A DNA stretch of 64,000 nt, taken from positions 50,622 to 114,621 of the forward strand of contig JACPUT010000001.1 in assembly GCA_016192145.1 (NCBI GenBank). Reading direction: 5' to 3'. The DNA is from Acidobacteriota bacterium. Lineage in GTDB: Bacteria; Acidobacteriota; Holophagae; Holophagales; Holophagaceae. Position numbers and translations under genes: made by a program. Below, piece after piece: positions 17,214 to 25,505 of this stretch (position 1 is its first letter; each line of letters opens with the position of its first letter). The notes under the pieces are model-generated. The model worked only from the letters and a program-made list of their open reading frames with translations. It was not told the origin of the DNA and searched no databases.

Positions 17214-17272
17214 GGCCGCACCTCCTGTGCGGCCGCCCTTCGGGCGGTGCTGCGCACCGTGGCCCTCCGCTC
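17214..17272 (-). repeat. Operon-internal repeat with the SD in a palindrome loop, copy 2
   Basis: On the minus strand: GAGCGGAGG at the start, a CGCCC-GAA-GGGCG hairpin, then GGCCGCAC-AGGAG-GTGCGGCC abutting the GTG start of the membrane protein. It has the same length (59) and plan as 6160-6218, with different bases in both stems and the pairing kept. Confidence 0.5.
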
Positions 17273-17283
17273 CTGCTCCGGCC

Positions 17284-17820
17284 TCAACCTTTCCCCCCGT
17301 AGAGCACTTGGAAGAGGGCGAGGCCGCGGCGGGAGGCCTCCGTAAGCGCGTGGGCCGTGAGGGTGCAGCCCGAGAGGGGGCGGATGGCGCCCTTGAGGCT
17401 GAGCTGGGGATTCAGGGGCTTCCCGTCGAACTGGCGCACCCAGGCCTCCCGGGCCATGTAGTCCTGGGGCTCCCGAAAGGCCACCACCTCCACACGGAGG
17501 ATGCGGCCCTCGGTGGAAACGGCCACCATGGCCGTCTCGTTGAGGGTGCGCACGCGGTGGGTGTCGAAGAAAGCGACGCCCAGGAGCTTGCCCTCCTTGC
17601 GGGCCTCATAGGCCACCTGCCAAAGGCCGGAGAGGGCCGACCCCGCCAGGCCCTGGGCGGCCTTGGCCTGGGCCTCCGTGAGGAAGTGCTCTTTGCGGGT
17701 GAAGGCCGCGCCGGGAAAGGCGAGGCCCAGCGCCTCCTGTTGGGAGGGCAGACCCGCCCAAAGGGGGGCGACGCCCACGAGGGGCGCCGCGATCAGGAGG
17801 GCTTGGACCGTTCGTCTCAT
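17284..17820 (-). CDS. Secreted FMN-binding domain protein
   Basis: 178 residues with a signal peptide (MRRTVQALLIAAPLVGVAPL). The C-terminal half fits the FMN-binding domain of RnfG/NqrC/NosR: GVAFFDTHRVRTLNE, VVAFREPQDYM, and LSGCTLTA near residue 155. This corresponds to the SGAT motif whose Thr receives FMN covalently from ApbE. An apbE gene starts the same operon, so periplasmic flavinylation is likely. The ATG overlaps the stop of the oxidase gene (ATGA). Expected role: one-electron carrier in the periplasm, perhaps reducing ferric iron. The Ala-to-Cys change in the motif should be checked for effect. Confidence 0.78.
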   Translation of the reverse strand: MRRTVQALLIAAPLVGVAPLWAGLPSQQEALGLAFPGAAFTRKEHFLTEAQAKAAQGLAGSALSGLWQVAYEARKEGKLLGVAFFDTHRVRTLNETAMVAVSTEGRILRVEVVAFREPQDYMAREAWVRQFDGKPLNPQLSLKGAIRPLSGCTLTAHALTEASRRGLALFQVLYGGKG

Positions 17821-19253
17821 TGCACTTCGAATTGTCCCATCATCCCGATGCCTTCGTGTTCGAGGATGTGGCAGTGGAAGACGTAGCGGCCGGAAAGATC
17901 CTTGAACCGCATGATCACCCGCACGGTCTCCAGGGGGTTCACGAGCACCGTGTCCTTCCAACCCCGCTCGTGGGGCGCGGGGGCCGCGCCCTCCCGATCC
18001 AGGATCTGGAACTGGCCGCCGTGGATGTGGAGGGGGTGGGCGATGACGTCCGCGAAATTCTTCACGGTCCAAATCTCCGTGACCCCTTCGGCCATGGTGA
18101 AGTCCACCCGGTCGATATCGAAGAGCTGGCCGTTGATGACCCCGTCGCCGGTGTCCTCGATGCCGAGGAAGCGCTGGGTCGTGGCTTCGGATTCGGGGAT
18201 CCGGGCCACGGAGGCCAAGCTAGCGGGCAGGGGCAGGGCGGTGCCGGCCCGGGTCACCCGCAGTTGCAGGAGGGGGATGTCCGCCCGGCCCATGCCCGCC
18301 TCCGCTTCCTCTTCAGGGGCGGCGAAGGGCAGGCTGTGCAGCAGCAGGGATTGGCCCCGATCGCCGGAGAGGTCCACGAGGATCTCGGCCCGTTCGGCCG
18401 GCCCGAGGAGCAGGCCGGTGTGGGCCACGGGGGCTTCCAGGAAGCCGCCGTCGCTGGCGATCTGATGGAAGGCGCGGCCGTCCTCGAAGGCGAGGAGGAG
18501 GCGGCGAGTGCTGCTGCCGTTGAGCAGGCGCAGGCGCACGGTGCCGGCGGGCAGCTCCAGGTAGGGCAGGTGGAGGCCGTTCACGAGCACGTGGTTGCCC
18601 AGCATGAAGTCGCGGTCGCCCATGACCTCCATGTAGGCCAGGCTGCCGTCGGCCCGGAGGTGGCGATCCATGAACACGACGGGGAAGTCGTCCACCCCGT
18701 AGGTCTTGGGCACGGGGAGGGCGTCGGAGACGGCATCGTCCATCAGGATGTACCCGGCCAGGCCGTAGTTCACCTGGCGCCCCGTGGCCCCGTGGGGGTG
18801 GGGGTGGTACCAGAAGGTGCCCGCGGGCTGATCCGGCGTGAAGCGGACGGAGGCCGATTCCCCCGGCATCAGGCCCATGCCCTCCAGGCCCGGGAAGATG
18901 TCGGCGTCGCCGGGCACCTTGAGGCCGTGGGGGTGCAGGTTGGTGTGGGCGTGATCGGAGTCGGGGAGCTGGTTGGTGATGGCCAGCTCCACGGCGCGGC
19001 CCCGGCGCATCCGCAGGGTGGGGCCCAGGATGGACCCGTTGTAGCCGTAGGTGAGGGTGGGCTTGCCGGCCACGAGTTCCGTGGTGCCGGCCTGCGCCAC
19101 GAGGTCGTAGCGGTCGGCGCCCCCGATGCCGACGGTGGGCGCGAGGATGGGGGGCACGGGCATGGGGCGGTCGAAACCCTGGCGGGGGGAGGTGTCCCCC
19201 CCGCCGCAGGCCAGGAGCCCGAAGAGGGCGGGAATGAGCAGCAGGCGCTTCAT
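17817..19253 (-). CDS. Lipoprotein multicopper oxidase (CueO-like)
   Basis: 478 residues. MKRLLLIPALFGLLAC ends in a lipobox, so Cys16 is probably lipidated. All copper-ligand motifs are intact: NLHPHG, FWYHPHPHG, HPLHIHG and HCHILEHEGIGMM, giving the type 1 site with an axial Met and the trinuclear cluster. Length and motif order match the three-domain CueO/FtsP group. Likely activity is oxidation of Fe(II), Cu(I) or a phenolic siderophore at the envelope. The start was set at the ATG before the signal peptide, 7 bases after the porin stop. It is flanked by porins upstream and an FMN-binding protein downstream. Confidence 0.88.
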   Translation of the reverse strand: MKRLLLIPALFGLLACGGGDTSPRQGFDRPMPVPPILAPTVGIGGADRYDLVAQAGTTELVAGKPTLTYGYNGSILGPTLRMRRGRAVELAITNQLPDSDHAHTNLHPHGLKVPGDADIFPGLEGMGLMPGESASVRFTPDQPAGTFWYHPHPHGATGRQVNYGLAGYILMDDAVSDALPVPKTYGVDDFPVVFMDRHLRADGSLAYMEVMGDRDFMLGNHVLVNGLHLPYLELPAGTVRLRLLNGSSTRRLLLAFEDGRAFHQIASDGGFLEAPVAHTGLLLGPAERAEILVDLSGDRGQSLLLHSLPFAAPEEEAEAGMGRADIPLLQLRVTRAGTALPLPASLASVARIPESEATTQRFLGIEDTGDGVINGQLFDIDRVDFTMAEGVTEIWTVKNFADVIAHPLHIHGGQFQILDREGAAPAPHERGWKDTVLVNPLETVRVIMRFKDLSGRYVFHCHILEHEGIGMMGQFEVQ

Positions 19254-19260
19254 GGACGCC

Positions 19261-20511
19261 TCAGAAGTAGAAGCCAAGGGCCAGGTTCCACTGGTTGCGG
19301 CCCGTCATCCCGCGATTCTCCAGCTTCTGGTAGTCCACTTTCACGGCCACCTGGGGGATGGGCTTGTAGTTCACGCCCGTGGTGAGCACCGTCCAATCGT
19401 TGGAAGGACCCGCCAGGACGCTGGCAATCACCTCGGCCTGGGTGTTGAAGCGCTCCCAGCGCGCGAAGGGAACGAGGGACTGCTGGCCGCCGAGGACGTC
19501 ATAACCCGCCTCCAGGTAGCCGCCCCACTGGCGGGTGCCCGTCTCGCGAACCGGATCGGCGTTGCCCAGGGACTCCAGCCAGGGCTTGGAATTCGTCGTC
19601 ACCGCGTAGAGGCCGCGGAGCTGGAGGCCCTTCGCGCGGTACTCGCCGTGGAGATCCATCACGGTGGTGCGCAGGGCCGCGCCGCCGCCGGTCTGGTTGG
19701 AGTTGCCCGTGAAGAAGCTGCCGCCCACGAGGAGGCCAGGCATCCCGTTCCAATCCAGCCGTCCCGTCCAGGCCAGGCTTTGGGCGTTGGCTTCCTTGCC
19801 GGCCTGGCGGCCGTCGCGGATGCCCTCGGCGCCGAACTTGGCGCCGTTGAGGCCGTTCATGAGGTAGAGGCGATAGCTGAGGTTGCCCGGCAGCTCGCCA
19901 TGGATGCCGGCGCCGTTCTCGTGCCAGGTGGTGGGGAGGATGCTCCGCTCCACCATGGGCCGGCGGGAGCCCAGGAAGGCCGGGGGCTCGTGCAGCTCGT
20001 TGATGAAGCCCATGGGCACGAGCATCTGGCCCGCGCGGATGTTGAAGCCCTTGGACAGGAGGAAGTCGAGGTAGGCGAACTCGACGATCACCTCCCCTTC
20101 GGGGTTCTCGTCGCTGTAGCCGCCGTGCTCGAATTCCACCTCGGAGTTGAACACCACCTTGTCGCTGAACTTGTAGCCGGTGTAGAGCACGAGGCGCAGG
20201 GCGTCCAGGTTCTTCTCGCCGCCGCCAGAGGTGCCCGCCTGGTCCTTGTTCTCCTTGGACTGGTAGAGGAATTCCCCGTAGCCGCCCACGGAGAGGCCGC
20301 CCTTGGACTCGTAGACCTTGGAGGCCGCCGAGCCCAGTCCGAACTGGCCCTGGGCCGCCGCGGGAGCCGTGGCGCCCGTCTTTTGGGCCTCCAGCTCCTG
20401 GGTGAGGATCGCGAGCTTCTTATCGAATTCGGCGCGCAGCTTGGCGACGTCGGGGTGCTCCTGGGCGGCGAGGGCCAGGGCGCAGCAGGAAAGGAAGGCG
20501 AAGGTCTTCAT
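19261..20511 (-). CDS. OprP/OprO-type porin, downstream paralogue
   Basis: 416 residues: signal peptide MKTFAFLSCCALALA, a short coiled coil (LRAEFDKKLAILTQELEAQK), then a beta-barrel ending LALGFYF with terminal Phe. The barrel matches the phosphate-selective porin O/P family (GGYGEFLYQ, NSEVEFEHGG, VEFAYLDFLLSKG). It is the tandem paralogue of the adjacent upstream porin, sharing many of these segments. A good GGAG lies before the ATG. The coiled coil may help trimerisation. The anion or chelate it passes is unknown; OprP-type porins need not be phosphate channels. Confidence 0.85.
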   Translation of the reverse strand: MKTFAFLSCCALALAAQEHPDVAKLRAEFDKKLAILTQELEAQKTGATAPAAAQGQFGLGSAASKVYESKGGLSVGGYGEFLYQSKENKDQAGTSGGGEKNLDALRLVLYTGYKFSDKVVFNSEVEFEHGGYSDENPEGEVIVEFAYLDFLLSKGFNIRAGQMLVPMGFINELHEPPAFLGSRRPMVERSILPTTWHENGAGIHGELPGNLSYRLYLMNGLNGAKFGAEGIRDGRQAGKEANAQSLAWTGRLDWNGMPGLLVGGSFFTGNSNQTGGGAALRTTVMDLHGEYRAKGLQLRGLYAVTTNSKPWLESLGNADPVRETGTRQWGGYLEAGYDVLGGQQSLVPFARWERFNTQAEVIASVLAGPSNDWTVLTTGVNYKPIPQVAVKVDYQKLENRGMTGRNQWNLALGFYF

Positions 20512-20530
20512 AGGGGTCTCCGTCGCTCGA

Positions 20531-21844
20531 TTAGAAGTAGTAGCCCAGGCCCAGGCTCACCTGGTTGCGGCCCGTCTTCGCCTCGTTCTGGACGCGGCTC
20601 ACGTCGGCCTTGAAGGCCACCTGGGGGATGGGCTTGTAGACGACGCCGTAGGTGAGGACCTTCTGATCCAGGGACTTGTCGAGGGTGACGCCGCTGATGG
20701 CCTCGGCCTGGGGGTTCAGCTTTTCCGAGCGCAGGAAGGGGATGAGGGCCTGCTTGGAGTTCGCGAGGCTCAGCACGTCGAAGCCGGCCTCCACGTAGTA
20801 GCCCTTCTGCTCCGTGCCCAGCTGGCGGACGGTGGCATTGGCGGCCGCGAGGCCATCGGCGTTGTGGCTGCCCTTCACCCAGAGGGCCCGGCCCTGGAAG
20901 CCCCGGAAGCGGTACTCGGCGTGCACGTCCATGAGCTTCGTGGTCAGCGCGGGGAGGTTATCCGCCTGCTGGCTGTTGCCCTGGTAGAGGCTCAGGCCCA
21001 CGGTGGCGCCGGGCAGGGGGTTCCAGTCCAGGCGGCCCGTCCAGGCGAAGCTCTCGGCCACGGCCTTGGCGCCGTTCTGGCGGGCGCCGCGGATGCCGGC
21101 CTTGCTGAAGCGGGAGGCATCCAGGCCGTTCACGAGGTAGAGGCGGTAGCTGAGGTTGGCGGGCAGCTCGCCGTGGATGCCGACGCCGTTCTCGCGCCAG
21201 GTCGTGGGGATGAGCTGCTGCTCCACGAAGGGACGCTTGGCGCCCAGGTAGGTGGGGGGCTCGTGCATCTCGTTGATGAAGCCCATGGGGATGAGCATCA
21301 TGCCGGCGCGCACGTTGAAGCCCTTGGAAAGGAGGAAGTCCAGGTAGGCGAACTCCACGGCGACCTCGCCCGGATCCTTCTGCTTCACGCTGGTGACGTT
21401 GCCGCCGGCGGAGGTGGTGACCTGTTCCCCACTCGTCTTGGCGTGCTCGAACTCGATTTCCGTGTTGAAGACGATCCAATCGTTGAACTTGTAGCCCACG
21501 TATAGGATCTGGCGGGCGAAGTCGAGGCCGTTGGCCTTGGAGCTGTAGGTGCCGTTCTCCAGCTTCGAGTCGAAGTTCTCGTAGACCATTTCGCCGTAGC
21601 CGCCGATGGAGAGGCCGCCCTTCGTCTCATAGACCTTGGACGCCGCCGGCGCCAAACCGTGGCTGCCCTTTTCCGGCGCGGCGGCCACCGTGGCCCCCGT
21701 CTTCTGGGTCTCCAGCTCCTGGGTGAGGATCTGGAGCTTGCGCTCGAGATCCGCCACGCGCTGTTCGGTGGAGGGCTTTTCCTGAGCGAAGGCCGCTCCG
21801 GCGAGCAGGGCGAGGGCCAGGGGGGTGAGGCGGAGGGAAGGCAT
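20531..21844 (-). CDS. OprP/OprO-type porin, upstream paralogue
   Basis: 437 residues with signal peptide (ending AAFAQE), a coiled coil (RVADLERKLQILTQELETQK) and a barrel ending LGLGYYF. It shares GGYGEMVYEN, NTEIEFEHA, VEFAYLDFLLSKG and PMGFINEMHEPP with the next gene, so the two arose by tandem duplication. AGGAG precedes the ATG, 7 bases after the apbE stop. Both copies lie between the flavin transferase and the copper oxidase, so substrate entry for the periplasmic redox proteins is a reasonable guess. Confidence 0.85.
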   Translation of the reverse strand: MPSLRLTPLALALLAGAAFAQEKPSTEQRVADLERKLQILTQELETQKTGATVAAAPEKGSHGLAPAASKVYETKGGLSIGGYGEMVYENFDSKLENGTYSSKANGLDFARQILYVGYKFNDWIVFNTEIEFEHAKTSGEQVTTSAGGNVTSVKQKDPGEVAVEFAYLDFLLSKGFNVRAGMMLIPMGFINEMHEPPTYLGAKRPFVEQQLIPTTWRENGVGIHGELPANLSYRLYLVNGLDASRFSKAGIRGARQNGAKAVAESFAWTGRLDWNPLPGATVGLSLYQGNSQQADNLPALTTKLMDVHAEYRFRGFQGRALWVKGSHNADGLAAANATVRQLGTEQKGYYVEAGFDVLSLANSKQALIPFLRSEKLNPQAEAISGVTLDKSLDQKVLTYGVVYKPIPQVAFKADVSRVQNEAKTGRNQVSLGLGYYF

Positions 21845-21851
21845 AGAGCTC

Positions 21852-22757
21852 CTAGAGGGTGCGCGGTCGAAGGGCGCGGAAGGGCGCGGTAAGGTGCACC
21901 GGGCCGTCGTTCAAAAGGAAGGCGGCCGCGATGCCCCGGGCGTTGGCCCAGGCGAGGCCCCGATCGGGGCCCATGACGTAGAGGGCCGTGGAGAGGATGT
22001 CGGCTTCGAGGCCCGTGGGGCGCACCACGGCCACGGAGCCCCAGGCCGGGCAAGGGCGGCCCGTGCGGGGATCGAGGATGTGCTGGCCCCGCTCCGAGGT
22101 GCCGGTGGTGCTGACGGAGGCATTCCGCAGGGGGAAGGCGAGCCGGGCGCGCCGCCGGTCCCGGGGATCCGCGAGGGATACGGAATGGGTGGTCCCCCAG
22201 GCCAGCAGCTGCCCGCCGAAGTCGAGCAGGCCCGAAGAAGCCCCCCCCTCCTCCAGCTTTAGGCGCATGCGGTCCAGGGCATGGCCCTTGAGGAAGCCCC
22301 CCTCCTCCAGCCAGGCCCCCGCCGTCAAACGGATCCCCTGAGCGCCTTCCTCGAGATGGTCCAGCCCGGAGGCCGCCCGGGCCTCCGCAAGCTCCTCCGA
22401 GGACGGGATCCGCCCACCGGCGCGGAGCTTCCAGGCCTGGATGAGGCGGCCAAGGGTCGGATCGAAGCACCCTTCCGTCTCCCGGGCGAGCGCGGCCACG
22501 CGATGCAGCAGCACCCGATCCGCCTCGGGCAGGGTCACCGGCTCACCGGCATTCAGCTGGCTCCAGAGGGAGTCGGTCTTCCAGGTGGAGCATCGGGTCT
22601 CCAGTTCGTCCACCCCGGCCAGCGCGGGCTCCATGCCCCGGGTGCTCCCCGATACCTTCACGCTCAGGGTAGTGCCCATGGCCAGCAGCGTCCGCTGGGC
22701 GGGGCTGGCAAGGGGCGCCTGGGCGATCAGGGCCATGAACAGGATGGGAAAGGGCAC
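21852..22757 (-). CDS. apbE: FAD:protein FMN transferase ApbE
   Basis: 301 residues from a GTG at 22757 with GAGGA six bases before it. An ATG at 22790 would add 11 codons but has no ribosome site, and those codons overlap a Fur-like palindrome. A signal peptide (FPILFMALIAQAPLASPA) exports it. Family motifs: LLAMGTTLSV, CFDPTLGRL, LDFGGQLLAWG, TTGTSERGQHILDPRTG and the Mg-binding LEADILSTALYVMG. ApbE cleaves FAD and attaches FMN to Thr of exported proteins; the FMN-binding protein at 17284-17820 is the obvious target. First gene of the six-gene operon. Confidence 0.9.
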   Translation of the reverse strand: MPFPILFMALIAQAPLASPAQRTLLAMGTTLSVKVSGSTRGMEPALAGVDELETRCSTWKTDSLWSQLNAGEPVTLPEADRVLLHRVAALARETEGCFDPTLGRLIQAWKLRAGGRIPSSEELAEARAASGLDHLEEGAQGIRLTAGAWLEEGGFLKGHALDRMRLKLEEGGASSGLLDFGGQLLAWGTTHSVSLADPRDRRRARLAFPLRNASVSTTGTSERGQHILDPRTGRPCPAWGSVAVVRPTGLEADILSTALYVMGPDRGLAWANARGIAAAFLLNDGPVHLTAPFRALRPRTL

Positions 22758-22770
22758 GCGAAATCCTCGG

Positions 22771-22785
22771 TGAGAATTAGTCTCA
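22771..22785. promoter_or_regulatory. Fur-like box overlapping the apbE leader
   Basis: TGAGAATTAGTCTCA, a 5+5 inverted repeat matching the TGAGAAT-N-ATTCTCA form of Fur boxes at all but one position and sharing GAGA...AGTCTC with the box before the HmuS-like gene. It ends 14 bases upstream of the preferred apbE start. Confidence 0.5.
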
Positions 22786-22815
22786 GTCATGAAATTGATC
22801 CATTCAATGCTTTTT

Positions 22816-22830
22816 TGAGATGGAGTCTCT
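22816..22830. promoter_or_regulatory. Second Fur-like box in the divergent region
   Basis: TGAGATGGAGTCTCT has the same GAGA...AGTCTC arms with three changed centre bases. It lies about 45 bases from the first box, midway between apbE and the divergent protease gene, so it could serve either. Confidence 0.4.
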
Positions 22831-22874
22831 ATATGTGATTTGGCTCAAACCCCCCCGACTGGCAGGCTTTAGCC

Positions 22875-25439
22875 ATGCGCATTCCGGCCCTCCCCGTCCT
22901 CCTGGCCCTTCCCGCCCTGCTCCAGGCCCAGCGGGTCCAGGCCCCCAGCGCCCCCTGGCGGACGATCACCACGGCTCACTACCGGATCCACTTCCCCGCA
23001 GGCGACGGCTTTCCGACCTTCGCCCAGGAGGTGGCCTCCCGCATCGAGGGCATCCACGCCCAATACCTGGGGCTCATCGGCCATGCCTGGGCGGGTCCCG
23101 TCGACGTGCTGATCCAGGATCCCGTGCGCGAGCCCAATGGGGTGGCCGTGCCCTACCCCGACCGCCCCTTCGTGGTGCTCTGGCGCACGGAGCCCGAACC
23201 CGACAGCGCCATCGGGCACCACCGGGGCTGGGCCGAGCTGCTGGTCGCCCATGAACTGGGCCACATCAACCACCTGCTCATCCCCCAGCGGGGGCGCACC
23301 TTCAGGGATTGGCTGCTGGGCCGCAAGGTGCCCGTCACCACCAAGAGCCCCAAGTGGGTGATCGAAGGCTACGCGACCCTGATCGAAGGCCGCCTCACGG
23401 GCTCGGGCCGGCCCCACGGCGCCTACCGCGCGGCCCTCCTCCGCACCTGGGCCCGGGAGGGCCAGCTTCCGGGCTATGGCGAGCTGAACGGCGGGGGGTT
23501 CCTCGGGGGCAACATGCCCTACCTGGTGGGGAGCGCCTACCTCGCCTGGTTGGAACAGCAGCATCCGGATCGACCCGCCCTCCTGCAGGACTTCTGGAAG
23601 CAGCTGAGCGGCCCCAGGCACCGCACCTTCGACGAGGCCTTCCTCGCCACCTTCGGCCAATCGCCGCAGGCGGGCTATGCGCGGTTTTGCGCCGAGGTCA
23701 CCCACAGCGCCCTGGAGCTGGAGCGCCGGATGAAGGTCGAGGGCGTCCGCGAGGGCGAGGTGTTCACCAAGGTCGGTGGCTGGGTGGGCGATCTCGCCGT
23801 GAGTCCCGATGGCACGCGCCTGCTCGCCCGGGTGGGCGATCCCCGGAATCCCGGCCTGCGGGTCTGGGAGCTCCGGCAGGAGGCCAAGGCCGCTCCCAAG
23901 CCCCAGCCGGGGGAACCCGCCGATGCCCCGCCCGGGGTGCCCCTCGTGGGCGCGAAGTGGTCCCTGCCCCGCATCCACGGCTTCGCTCCCCGCCAAGCCG
24001 CCTGGACGGCGGACGGACAGGGCGTCGCCTTCACCCTGCGCCTTCCGAACGAGGAGGGCGTCCTCGTGCCCACCTCCTGGCTCTGGAAGCCCGGGAGCGC
24101 CCCCCGCCGCACGGCCTCGGCACCCGCGACCGCACCCCGGGATCCCCGCTTCGATTGGGCCCCCGATCCGGAGGTGTGGAACCTCCGGCGGAAGGAGGGT
24201 GACACCACGACCTGGCTCACCCGAACCCTTTCCGCCGCCTGGGCGCCCGCCCCCACGCCCGATGGCAAGGCGATCTACTACGCCCAGCTGGCCGCCACAG
24301 GCGTGGAGCTGCGCAAGCTCGACCTCGCGCAGGCGCCCCTCCCCCATGCTCCCCTGCCCACCGAGGGGCTGGCCTTCGCGCCGGACACCGTCCGGTCCCG
24401 CCCCGACGAACCCAGCCCCCTGCCCCCGCCCTTGCCGCCGCCGCCGGCTCACGACTATCGCGTGGGGGAAACGCTGAAGGCCCTCAGCACCTTCGGCGCC
24501 ACCGCCTCCCCCTCGGATTCGGGCATCCAGATCGGGGTGGGCTTCAACGACATCCTGGGCCGCCTCGGCGGGCAGGTGCTCGTGGGCGAGGGGCGCGGTG
24601 CCACCGTGCGGGGCGCCCTGGCCCAAGCGACCTGGCAGGGCTCCGAGTGGGAACCCACCCTGCAGTTCTTCCAGGCCCGGCAGCGCCTCAGCCTCCAGCG
24701 GGATCACCCCGTCAGCGGGTTCGATCGGGACCGGCGGGGCGTCGCCTTCGCGCTGGATCACGCGACCCTCGGCATCACCACCACCCGGGAGCACCTGGGC
24801 CTCTCCATGGAACGGCAGCGGTCCCTGGAGGGGGCCGGCTCCTTCACGCGCTCCCTCGCGGACCTGGGCCTGGGCATCGGCCTCCACCGCAGCTTCGGCG
24901 AGTGGGGCTTCGAGGCTAGCCTGCAGGCCCGGCTCTTCCTGGGCCGCACCGACGCCCAGCGCTGGCAGGCGAACCGGGGCGCCGCGCGACTTCAGTTCCT
25001 GAACCCGCTGCTGCCGGTGACGGTCCGCTTCGAGGAGGGCCGCCTATCCGGAAGCCCGATGCCCCAGGACCGCTTCCACCTTGGCGGAATCACCTCCAAC
25101 CTGATGCCCAAGGCCCTCGAGGCGAACCGGATCGCCCAGGCCGCCCTGCCCGCCTTCCTCGCCACGGGCGACCGGTTCCGCCGTTGGCGCGGAGAGCTGG
25201 AGCTGCCCTTCGGCCATGCTTACCTGGAGCACCTGGCCGTGTGGGATGGCACGAGCCCGCGTCCGCCCTACCAGCGGGTCGCGGGGTGGGAGCTGAGCGA
25301 GGAGGACGTTTCCCTGCGGCAGGATCTCCTGCGCCGCCTCGTGGGGCGCCTCGCCTTCCGCTTGGGCCTCCACCGCGTTCTCGATGGCCCCACCCGGGAT
25401 CAGACGGTGGGCACCTTCACCCTCGCCATCCACCCCTAA
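22875..25439 (+). CDS. Exported gluzincin-like metalloprotease/beta-propeller/outer-membrane barrel fusion
   Basis: 854 residues. After a signal peptide (MRIPALPVLLALPALLQA), residues about 20-270 form a peptidase-like domain: VAHELGHINH gives HExxH, and WVIEGYATLIEG supplies a downstream Glu as third zinc ligand. Residues about 290-480 hold PD40-type propeller repeats (VSPDGTRLL, PDGKAIYYAQL). A Pro-rich linker (LPPPLPPPP) leads to a barrel-like region of about 330 residues with alternating polar/hydrophobic strands and FHLGGITSN. It has no terminal Phe. It is divergent from apbE across an intergenic region with two Fur-like boxes. Substrate and orientation at the outer membrane are unknown. 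Confidence 0.65.
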   Translation: MRIPALPVLLALPALLQAQRVQAPSAPWRTITTAHYRIHFPAGDGFPTFAQEVASRIEGIHAQYLGLIGHAWAGPVDVLIQDPVREPNGVAVPYPDRPFVVLWRTEPEPDSAIGHHRGWAELLVAHELGHINHLLIPQRGRTFRDWLLGRKVPVTTKSPKWVIEGYATLIEGRLTGSGRPHGAYRAALLRTWAREGQLPGYGELNGGGFLGGNMPYLVGSAYLAWLEQQHPDRPALLQDFWKQLSGPRHRTFDEAFLATFGQSPQAGYARFCAEVTHSALELERRMKVEGVREGEVFTKVGGWVGDLAVSPDGTRLLARVGDPRNPGLRVWELRQEAKAAPKPQPGEPADAPPGVPLVGAKWSLPRIHGFAPRQAAWTADGQGVAFTLRLPNEEGVLVPTSWLWKPGSAPRRTASAPATAPRDPRFDWAPDPEVWNLRRKEGDTTTWLTRTLSAAWAPAPTPDGKAIYYAQLAATGVELRKLDLAQAPLPHAPLPTEGLAFAPDTVRSRPDEPSPLPPPLPPPPAHDYRVGETLKALSTFGATASPSDSGIQIGVGFNDILGRLGGQVLVGEGRGATVRGALAQATWQGSEWEPTLQFFQARQRLSLQRDHPVSGFDRDRRGVAFALDHATLGITTTREHLGLSMERQRSLEGAGSFTRSLADLGLGIGLHRSFGEWGFEASLQARLFLGRTDAQRWQANRGAARLQFLNPLLPVTVRFEEGRLSGSPMPQDRFHLGGITSNLMPKALEANRIAQAALPAFLATGDRFRRWRGELELPFGHAYLEHLAVWDGTSPRPPYQRVAGWELSEEDVSLRQDLLRRLVGRLAFRLGLHRVLDGPTRDQTVGTFTLAIHP

Positions 25440-25505
25440 TTCAATTCGCCGTGACGCGGGGAGAAGCCTCCGGGCGAGGATGAACCCATCCCGCCCGGAG
25501 TCACC

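Noticed and set aside
22869..24887. 672-codon minus-strand open frame
   Set aside because: Shadow of the protease/propeller/barrel gene; composition typical of antisense frames.
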